A DNA stretch of 20,056 nt from an uncultured Oribacterium sp. (GTDB lineage: Bacteria > Bacillota > Clostridia > Lachnospirales > Lachnospiraceae), in the NCBI GenBank assembly GCA_902485915.1, contig CABTMH010000010.1, positions 1-20,056 on the forward strand, written 5' to 3'. A model generated the notes under the pieces. That model had not been told where the DNA came from. It did not search any database and saw only the letters and a list, made by a program, of their open reading frames with translations. Both the position numbers and the translations under genes were made by a program. Positions 14,291 through 20,056 of this stretch are shown here, in pieces (position 1 is the first letter of the stretch; each line of letters opens with the position of its first letter).

Positions 14291-14303
14291 CACGAAGTGT
14301 AAG

Positions 14304-14337
14304 CATTGACCGAAGCGGAGTATGTGTTCGGTCGATG
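14304..14337 (+). other. Hairpin in the pyrD-pyrF gap
   Basis: An 11-bp stem (14304-14314 with 14327-14337, one G-T pair) with a 12-nt loop, 14 bases after the pyrD stop. It has no T-run, so it is more likely a stability or processing element than a terminator. Confidence 0.55.
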
Positions 14338-14398
14338 AGATGAATCGAATTTACAACGCGGGCATCCTTCCCGGAGCTCGCGAGTGTTATATAAATAC

Positions 14399-14425
14399 CG
14401 CCGACCGCCCTCCCTGGCGGCGGCG
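14399..14425 (+). other. GC-rich hairpin just before the pyrF ribosome site
   Basis: CCGCC at 14405-14409 pairs with GGCGG at 14416-14420. The stem extends past a bulged A (14404) to 14399 and 14425, ten pairs in all. It ends eight bases before AGGAGG and could tune pyrF translation or mark a 5' end after cleavage. Confidence 0.5.
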
Positions 14426-14443
14426 TACATATAGGAGGTATGT

Positions 14444-15142
14444 ATGGGTAAGGATGTAATTATCGCACTGGATTTTCCGAGCGCGGAGGATACCTACCGC
14501 TTTCTCGATAAGTTCACCGGTCGCAAGCCGTTCGTAAAGATCGGTATGGAGCTTTTCTATGCCGAGGGGCCACAGATCGTGCGTGAGATTAAGAAGCGCG
14601 GTCATAAGGTCTTCCTCGACCTGAAGCTTCACGATATCCCGAACACGGTGAAGGGCGGCATGCAGTCTCTGCGTGATCTCGGTGTCGATATGACGAACGT
14701 ACACGCGAGCGGTGGCATTCGCATGATGAAGGCGGCGGTCGAGGGTCTCACCAGAGAGGATGGCACCCGTCCGATTCTGATCGCTGTAACACAGCTCACC
14801 TCGACCTCCCAGGAGACCATGACCGAGGAGCTGCTCATCGATCGTCCGATCGCGGACGTCGTCGTACAGTATGCGAAGAACGCGCAGGCAGCCGGACTCG
14901 AGGGCGTCGTATGCTCACCACTCGAGGCAGGTCGTATCCATGCGGAGGTCGGTGCAGACTTCCAGACCATCACCCCGGGTATCCGTTTCGCAGGCGATGC
15001 GGTCGGCGATCAGGCACGTGTGACGACCCCAGCGAAGGCACGCGAGATCGGCTCCGATTACATCGTGGTCGGCCGCTCCATCACGGCAGCCGCTGATCCG
15101 GTCGCAGCGTACGAGCGCGCGATGGCGGATTTCGTCGGCTGA
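14444..15142 (+). CDS. pyrF: Orotidine 5'-phosphate decarboxylase
   Basis: Removes CO2 from OMP to give UMP, the last step of the pathway. It has 232 residues, typical of the short bacterial type. It carries IIALDFPS at the N-terminus, FVKIGMELFYAEGP, the catalytic DLKLHDIPNT block (Asp59, Lys61, Asp64), and near the C-terminus TPGIRF and DYIVVGRSIT, which bind the phosphate. The start follows AGGAGGT closely; another ATG lies four bases earlier in a different frame. pyrE starts 31 bases after its stop, in the same transcription unit. Confidence 0.96.
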   Translation: MGKDVIIALDFPSAEDTYRFLDKFTGRKPFVKIGMELFYAEGPQIVREIKKRGHKVFLDLKLHDIPNTVKGGMQSLRDLGVDMTNVHASGGIRMMKAAVEGLTREDGTRPILIAVTQLTSTSQETMTEELLIDRPIADVVVQYAKNAQAAGLEGVVCSPLEAGRIHAEVGADFQTITPGIRFAGDAVGDQARVTTPAKAREIGSDYIVVGRSITAAADPVAAYERAMADFVG

Positions 15143-15173
15143 TTATAAAGATTAATTATAAAGGAGATATATT

Positions 15174-15818
15174 ATGGCAACGAAGGAAGATATCGCAAGA
15201 GGTTTGTTATCGATTAAGGCAGTGTTTTTAAAGCCGGACGATCCGTTTACCTGGGCATCGGGCATCAAGTCCCCGATCTACTGTGACAACCGTCTGGTAC
15301 TGAGCTACCCGGAGGTTCGTTCTCTCATCGAGCATGCCATCGCCGATAAGGTGAAGGAGCTCTACCCGGAGGCAGAGGCACTCGAGGGCACCAGCACCGC
15401 GGGTATCGCACATGCAGCGATCGCAGCGGACATCCTCGGACTCCCGATGGGCTATGTGCGTGGTTCGGCGAAGGATCATGGCCGCAAGAACCAGATCGAG
15501 GGCAGACTCGAGAAGGGAGAGAAGGTCGTCGTGATCGAGGATCTGATCTCCACCGGTGGTTCCGTGCTCGACTGCGTAGAGCCGCTTCGTGAGGCCGGCG
15601 CAGAGGTGCTCGGCATCGTATCCATCTTCACCTATGGCATGCAGAAGGGCATCGACCGCCTGAGCGCAGCGAATGTGGTGAACACCTCGCTCTGTGACCT
15701 CGACACGCTCGTAAAGGTAGCCGTCGAGGAGAACTACATCAAGCCGGAGGATGAGGCGAAGCTGCTCAAGTTCCGTGATAACCCTTCCGACGAGTCTTGG
15801 ATGACCCACCAGGGATAA
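15174..15818 (+). CDS. pyrE: Orotate phosphoribosyltransferase
   Basis: Joins orotate to PRPP to make OMP, the substrate of PyrF encoded just upstream. It has 214 residues. The visible blocks are FTWASGIKSPIYCDNR, GTSTAGIAHA, the flexible catalytic loop KDHGRKNQIEG starting at Lys100, and the PRPP-binding signature VVVIEDLISTGGS with Glu122-Asp123. It has a strong AAGGAGAT site. The region just before the start (TTATAAAGATTAATTATAAAGG) is markedly AT-rich next to its neighbours, which keeps the ribosome site open. No separate terminator follows before pyrB. Confidence 0.96.
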   Translation: MATKEDIARGLLSIKAVFLKPDDPFTWASGIKSPIYCDNRLVLSYPEVRSLIEHAIADKVKELYPEAEALEGTSTAGIAHAAIAADILGLPMGYVRGSAKDHGRKNQIEGRLEKGEKVVVIEDLISTGGSVLDCVEPLREAGAEVLGIVSIFTYGMQKGIDRLSAANVVNTSLCDLDTLVKVAVEENYIKPEDEAKLLKFRDNPSDESWMTHQG

Positions 15819-15872
15819 AACATATATACAGGAGACATTGGCATAAGATAGTAGGCTGAAGGAGGCTTTCTG

Positions 15873-16790
15873 ATGGCAAGAAGTATTGTAAATATTCTGG
15901 ATCTTTCTGTAGATGAGATTCGTCATCTGCTGGATCTCGCCGATGATATCGACCAGCATCCGGAGAAGTATCAGGATCGGTGCGCACATAAGCAGCTGGC
16001 GACGCTGTTTTTCGAGCCGTCCACGCGTACGAGACTGAGCTTTGAGTCCGCGATGCTCGCGCTGGGTGGACAGACCCTGGGCTTCGCCGGAGCAGCGAAC
16101 TCGAGTGCGTCGAAGGGCGAGTCGGTGTCCGATACGATCGAGGTTATGTCGAACTATGTCGACATCATCGCGATGCGTCATCCGAAGGAGGGTGCGCCGG
16201 TCGTGGCATCGATGCATACCCGTGTTCCTCTGGTCAATGCAGGCGACGGCGGACACTTCCATCCGACCCAGACACTCGCGGATCTTCTCACGATCCGTCG
16301 TACGAAGGGCACTGTCGAGGGCCTGACCATCGGTCTCTGCGGCGACCTCAAGTTCGGCCGTACCGTACACTCTCTCATCGATGCGATGCTCCGCTATCCG
16401 AAGAACCGCTATATCCTGATCTCCCCGGAGGAGCTTCGCCTTCCGGAGTATGAGATCGATAAGCTGAAGGAGGCGGGCGCCGAGTTCGTCGAGACGAGAT
16501 CTCTCGAGGAGGCGATGCCGGAGCTCGATATCCTCTACATGACCCGTGTGCAGAAGGAGCGCTTCTTTAACGAGGAGGATTACCTTCGTCTGAAGGATAT
16601 CTATATCCTGACCCCGGAGAAGCTGAAGACCGCGAAGACGGATATGGCCATCCTTCACCCGCTTCCTAGAGTCAACGAGATCTCCGTCGCAGTGGACCAG
16701 GATCCGCGTGCGAAGTACTTCTACCAGACCCTCTGCGGTAAGCAGATGCGTATGGCGCTGATTCTGTATCTTTTAGGACTGGATAAGTAA
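15873..16790 (+). CDS. pyrB: Aspartate carbamoyltransferase, catalytic subunit
   Basis: Joins carbamoyl phosphate to aspartate, the committed step of pyrimidine synthesis. It has 305 residues. The carbamoyl-phosphate loop FFEPSTRTRLSFE (Ser50-Thr51-Arg52-Thr53-Arg54), the MRHPKEGAP block, HPTQTLADL with His130, GDLKFGRTVHSL and HPLPRV (262-267) are all in place. The start follows a strong AAGGAGG. pyrI begins 12 bases after its stop, so this is the regulated two-subunit form of the enzyme, as in enteric bacteria and many Clostridia. Confidence 0.96.
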   Translation: MARSIVNILDLSVDEIRHLLDLADDIDQHPEKYQDRCAHKQLATLFFEPSTRTRLSFESAMLALGGQTLGFAGAANSSASKGESVSDTIEVMSNYVDIIAMRHPKEGAPVVASMHTRVPLVNAGDGGHFHPTQTLADLLTIRRTKGTVEGLTIGLCGDLKFGRTVHSLIDAMLRYPKNRYILISPEELRLPEYEIDKLKEAGAEFVETRSLEEAMPELDILYMTRVQKERFFNEEDYLRLKDIYILTPEKLKTAKTDMAILHPLPRVNEISVAVDQDPRAKYFYQTLCGKQMRMALILYLLGLDK

Positions 16791-16802
16791 GGAGGCATAG
16801 AG

Positions 16803-17234
16803 ATGAAGGTAGATGGAATTGAGAATGGTATCGTACTCGACCATATCACGGCTGGAAAGGGGATGCTGGTTTACAAGTATCTGCACCTCGATCGCCTCAC
16901 GTCACAGGTGGCGCTGATCCAGAACTGCAGCTCCGGAAAGATGGGACGGAAGGACATCGTAAAGATCTCCGAGGATCTCGATATCGACCTCGATGTCCTC
17001 GGCTACATCGATCCGGGCATCACCGTAAACTACATCAAGAACGGTGCACGTGTGGAGAAGAAGGCACTGAGCCTGCCGGAGACCCTCACGAACGTGCTCA
17101 GCTGTAAGAACCCGCGCTGCATCAGCTCGACCGAGCAGGAGCTCCCGCAGGTTTTCAAGATCGTCGACCGGAACCGCGCACTCTATCGCTGCGCGTACTG
17201 CGACACCATCGTACGGAACGAAGAGCTGAAGTGA
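16803..17234 (+). CDS. pyrI: Aspartate carbamoyltransferase, regulatory subunit
   Basis: Binds nucleotide effectors and, through a zinc domain, the PyrB catalytic trimers. It has 143 residues, slightly short of the usual ~150. The N-terminal allosteric domain includes GIVLDHITAGKG, and the C-terminal zinc site has C101-x4-C106-x23-C130-x2-C133. It starts after AAGGAGG, 12 bases behind pyrB, and is the last gene of the pyr operon; a strong terminator follows. Its presence implies feedback control of the pathway at the protein level, which matters because no PyrR or attenuator is visible. Confidence 0.95.
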   Translation: MKVDGIENGIVLDHITAGKGMLVYKYLHLDRLTSQVALIQNCSSGKMGRKDIVKISEDLDIDLDVLGYIDPGITVNYIKNGARVEKKALSLPETLTNVLSCKNPRCISSTEQELPQVFKIVDRNRALYRCAYCDTIVRNEELK

Positions 17235-17252
17235 GTTTTGAATCGCATCTTA

Positions 17253-17280
17253 GGGCATGCCGCATGGCATGCCCTTTTTC
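17253..17280 (+). terminator. Rho-independent terminator of the pyr operon
   Basis: A perfect 10-bp stem (17253-17262 with 17267-17276), a 4-nt loop and a T5 tail, 18 bases after the pyrI stop. Confidence 0.95.
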
Positions 17281-17442
17281 TATCCATGATTACGCCATGT
17301 CCCCTGTCGGGAAGTCGGTAGCGGGCCGGAGGACCGACACCGGTCGCTTCCAAATGAATGAGAAAGATGATAGACTAGGGTGAGACTTTAAAAGGAATAA
17401 TACAAAAAATAAACAGTATAAGAGTATCAAAAGGAGTTAAAA

Positions 17443-19272
17443 ATGAATGCAGCACTGGACGCACTGCGTCAGCAGATGAAGAAGTATGATATCGATACTT
17501 ATTTAGTACCGACGGATGATTTTCACTTGAGCGAGTATGTCGGCATGTACTTCCGCGCGATCCGCTTCCTGTCCGGTTTTACCGGTGAGGGTAATCTGGT
17601 CATCACGCAGGACAGCGCGGCCCTTTTTACGGATGGTCGCTATTTCATCCAGGCGGAGCAGGAGATGGCCGGTCGGGATGTCGAGCTGATGCGTATAGGC
17701 GAGCCGGGGGTACCGGCACTCGATGATTACCTCGTTTCCGTGACCCCGGAGGGTGGCTACCTCGGCTTCGATGGCCGCTGTGTCGACTTCCATCACGGGA
17801 TGACCCTGCGGGATCGTCTCGCGGAGAAGGCGGTCGCTGTGAAGGCAGAGCAGGATCTCGTCGGTCAGGTCTGGACAGAGCGTCCGGCCCTCGCGCGCTC
17901 CCGTGTATGGATCCTTGAGGATCGCTTCGCCGGCAAGAGTGCCGCAGAGAAGCTCGCGGAGCTTCGTGCGCTGATGCAGCAGAAGGGAGCCGGCTTCCAT
18001 ATCATCACGAGCCTCGACGACATCGCATGGCTTCTGAATCTTCGTGCCGATGATATCCCGTGCAATCCGGTGTTCCTGTCCTATATGATCATCGATCTAG
18101 AGAGTGCCTACCTCTTCATGAATCCGGCCGACCTCGATGAGGAAGTGAAGTCCTACCTCGAGGATCTCCGGGTAAAGGTCACTCCGTACGACCGCTTCTA
18201 TGAGGCTGTTCATCAGCTGAAGGATACCACCGTTCTGCTCGAGACGGCGAAGACGAACTACGCGACGATCAGCGAGCTCCCGGATTCGGTGCGTATCCTC
18301 GATGAGATGCTGCCGACCTCCATGTGGAAGTCTCAGAAGAATCCTGTAGAGATCGAGAACGAGAAGAGAGCGCATGTGAAGGATGGCGTCGCCGTCACGA
18401 ATTTCATGTACTTCATGAAGCATGCCTTCACGGAGGATGGACAGCTCACCGAGGAGGCGAAGAAGCTCCTCGGCAGCGAGGAGATGAACGAGTGGAATAC
18501 GGCGAAGCTGTCCGAGCGCTACCGTGAAGAGCAGGATGGCTATATCGAGCCGAGCTTCACGACGATTTCGGCCTATGGACCGAATGCTGCGCTGCCTCAC
18601 TATGCACCGACGGCGGAGAGCTACCGCGTGATCGAGCCGAAGGGGCTCTACCTCCTCGATTCCGGTGGACAGTACTTCGAGGGTACCACCGACATCACCC
18701 GTACCATCGCGATGGGCCCGATCACGGAGATCGAGCGGAAGCACTTCACCCTCGTGCTGAAGTCCATGCTTCGTCTCGGGGATGTGATCTTCCTGGAAGG
18801 CTCTTCCGGCATCACCCTGGACCTCGCGGCGCGTGAGGTGCTCTGGCGTGAGGGCCTGAACTATAACCACGGCACCGGCCACGGCGTCGGCTTCTGCCTT
18901 AACGTGCATGAGCGTCCGAACGCCTTCCGCTATCGTCAGGCGCAGGGTCGTATGGAGCACCTGCCGCTTCACGAGGGAAACATCACCTCCGACGAGCCGG
19001 GCATCTACATCGAGGGCTCCCACGGCATCCGTCTCGAGAACCTGACCCTCGTCGAGACCGCCTTCCAGAACGAGTTCGGAAGATTCTTCCGCCTCTCCTT
19101 CCTCACGATGGTCCCGCTCGACCTCGACGCGATCGATGTCCGCCTGCTGGAGCCGCATGAGATCGAGCTCCTGAACCAGTATCATCAGCAGGTCTATGCG
19201 ACACTGGCGCCATACTTCAGCGGCGACAAGCTCGCATGGCTTCAGCATGCAACACGTGAGGTACAGCTTTAA
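17443..19272 (+). CDS. pepP: Xaa-Pro aminopeptidase, large three-domain type (M24B)
   Basis: A cytoplasmic metallopeptidase that removes N-terminal residues preceding proline. With 609 residues it is the long type related to eukaryotic aminopeptidase P1, with two creatinase-like N-terminal domains (~1-310) before the pita-bread catalytic domain. The metal ligands are visible: Asp406 (LLDSGG), Asp417 (TTDITRT), His480 (HGTGHGVG), Glu518 (SDEPGIY) and Glu532 (ENLT). The start has AAAGGAG seven bases upstream. The preceding 160-base gap after the pyr terminator is AT-rich near the gene, with only weak promoter candidates (TAGACT at ~17370). Its stop overlaps the next start, so it is translationally coupled to the AlaX-type gene. 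Confidence 0.93.
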   Translation: MNAALDALRQQMKKYDIDTYLVPTDDFHLSEYVGMYFRAIRFLSGFTGEGNLVITQDSAALFTDGRYFIQAEQEMAGRDVELMRIGEPGVPALDDYLVSVTPEGGYLGFDGRCVDFHHGMTLRDRLAEKAVAVKAEQDLVGQVWTERPALARSRVWILEDRFAGKSAAEKLAELRALMQQKGAGFHIITSLDDIAWLLNLRADDIPCNPVFLSYMIIDLESAYLFMNPADLDEEVKSYLEDLRVKVTPYDRFYEAVHQLKDTTVLLETAKTNYATISELPDSVRILDEMLPTSMWKSQKNPVEIENEKRAHVKDGVAVTNFMYFMKHAFTEDGQLTEEAKKLLGSEEMNEWNTAKLSERYREEQDGYIEPSFTTISAYGPNAALPHYAPTAESYRVIEPKGLYLLDSGGQYFEGTTDITRTIAMGPITEIERKHFTLVLKSMLRLGDVIFLEGSSGITLDLAAREVLWREGLNYNHGTGHGVGFCLNVHERPNAFRYRQAQGRMEHLPLHEGNITSDEPGIYIEGSHGIRLENLTLVETAFQNEFGRFFRLSFLTMVPLDLDAIDVRLLEPHEIELLNQYHQQVYATLAPYFSGDKLAWLQHATREVQL

Positions 19273-20056
19273 TGGATAAAAACGCACTGTATTATCAGAA
19301 TCACTATGTGAAGGAGTTCGACGCGGAGGTGACGAGCTGCACGGCCGCAGACGGACACTGGCTCGTCGAGCTCAGCGTCCATGGCTTCTATCCGGAGGGC
19401 GGTGGTCAGGACGCGGACCACGGCACCATCGGCGAGGCCGCCGTGCTGGATGTGCAGGAGGTGCCGGTGATCGACCCGGCGAGCGGTGAGAAGCAGCGGG
19501 ATGCGTCAGGCAATGTCGTCGTCCGCGTACTGCATACCGTGGACCGGGCGCTGACGGTCGGCGAGACGCTTCACTGCGTGATCGACTGGGCACGCCGCAT
19601 GCGGAACAGCCGGAACCACTCTGGGGAGCACATCGTGTCCGGCCTCGTGCATCGGCACTATGGCTATCACAACGTCGGCTTCCATATGAGCGATGTGATG
19701 ACCATCGATTTCGACGGTCCGCTCAGCTGGGAACAGCTGATGGCCATCGAGCAGGAGGCCAATGCCATCGTCCTCGAGGATCGTCGTGTGACCGCGATCT
19801 GGCCGACCCCGGAAGAGCTGGAGGTGCTCGACTACCGCTCGAAGAAGCCCCTCTCCGGAGATGTCCGCATCGTGGATCTCGGTGGTGCCGACCTCTGTGC
19901 CTGCTGTGGAACCCATGTTCTGACCACCGGCGAGATCGGCCCGATCAAGATCCTCTCCGTGCTCGGCCATAAGGGCGGCGTCCGCCTCGAGCTTTTCTGC
20001 GGCTACGATGCACTTCGGGATGCCGCACGAAAGCACGAGCAGGTGGTGGAGATCTC
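19272..20056 (+). CDS. alaX: Alanyl-tRNA editing protein, AlaX type (3' end outside window)
   Basis: Hydrolyses wrongly charged tRNA-Ala, for example with serine, and resembles the editing half of alanyl-tRNA synthetase. The 261 complete residues include FYPEGGGQ, the zinc motif HxxxH at His116 and His120 (NHSGEHIVSG), and CxxxH at Cys211 and His215 (CCGTH), followed by GEIGPIKIL. The frame continues off the end, so a C-terminal DHHA1-like region may follow. The ATG at 19272 overlaps the pepP TAA by one base (TAATG), with GAGGT ten bases upstream. The coupling to an aminopeptidase may just reflect shared quality-control expression. Confidence 0.9.
   Translation, partial: MDKNALYYQNHYVKEFDAEVTSCTAADGHWLVELSVHGFYPEGGGQDADHGTIGEAAVLDVQEVPVIDPASGEKQRDASGNVVVRVLHTVDRALTVGETLHCVIDWARRMRNSRNHSGEHIVSGLVHRHYGYHNVGFHMSDVMTIDFDGPLSWEQLMAIEQEANAIVLEDRRVTAIWPTPEELEVLDYRSKKPLSGDVRIVDLGGADLCACCGTHVLTTGEIGPIKILSVLGHKGGVRLELFCGYDALRDAARKHEQVVEI

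Noticed and set aside
17281..17442. GC-rich stretch with small hairpins (ACCG-ACAC-CGGT) between the pyr terminator and pepP, thought at first to be another miniature element.
   Set aside because: The ends do not match the element arms and there is no flanking direct repeat.

Overview
The window looks like chromosomal DNA of a fairly GC-rich member of the Firmicutes, class Clostridia, probably Lachnospiraceae. This is inferred from strong AGGAGG-type ribosome sites, sigma-A-like promoters, a fused SecDF, a class 1B dihydroorotate dehydrogenase with PyrK, a separate PyrI, and a GGGtGRT-family protein. I see no prophage, CRISPR array, rRNA or tRNA. The content is mostly housekeeping genes, with some small accessory features in the gaps.

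Layout. 1-267: 3' end of a GGGtGRT-family gene, then a strong terminator. 491-2065: cardiolipin synthase. 2181-2780: manganese exporter MntP. On the minus strand are an LspA-like signal peptidase II (2911-3438) and a C-terminally shortened MocR/PdxR-type GntR regulator (3588-4766). Plus-strand genes resume with mutY (4952-6010), secDF (6239-8434), tgt (8593-9774), an AraC-family regulator (9928-10818) and a solo HicB-like protein (10822-11094). 11261-17234 is a seven-gene pyrimidine operon, pyrC-K-D-F-E-B-I, with its own promoter and a strong terminator. The window ends with an Xaa-Pro aminopeptidase (17443-19272) overlapping by one base a partial AlaX-type alanyl-tRNA editing gene.

How the genes work together. 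PyrB and PyrI form aspartate carbamoyltransferase. PyrC closes the ring, PyrD with PyrK oxidises dihydroorotate using NAD, and PyrE and PyrF finish UMP. The carbamoyl-phosphate synthase genes and pyrR are not in the window. SecDF, LspA and Cls serve the envelope; MutY and Tgt serve DNA repair and tRNA modification.

Main unexpected finding. mutY is bracketed by two copies of a tiny (54 and 70 bp) palindromic element in opposite orientation, each flanked by its own perfect but different 8-bp direct repeat. This is the signature of a miniature inverted-repeat transposable element. A third, decayed copy lies at the end of the hicB-like gene. No transposase is present. Other points worth a look: an Asp-to-Ala change at a conserved SecF position of SecDF, an insertion in the zinc loop of Tgt, a MocR gene whose 3' end doubles as the next gene's promoter, and symmetric sequences in the mocR and pyr promoters.
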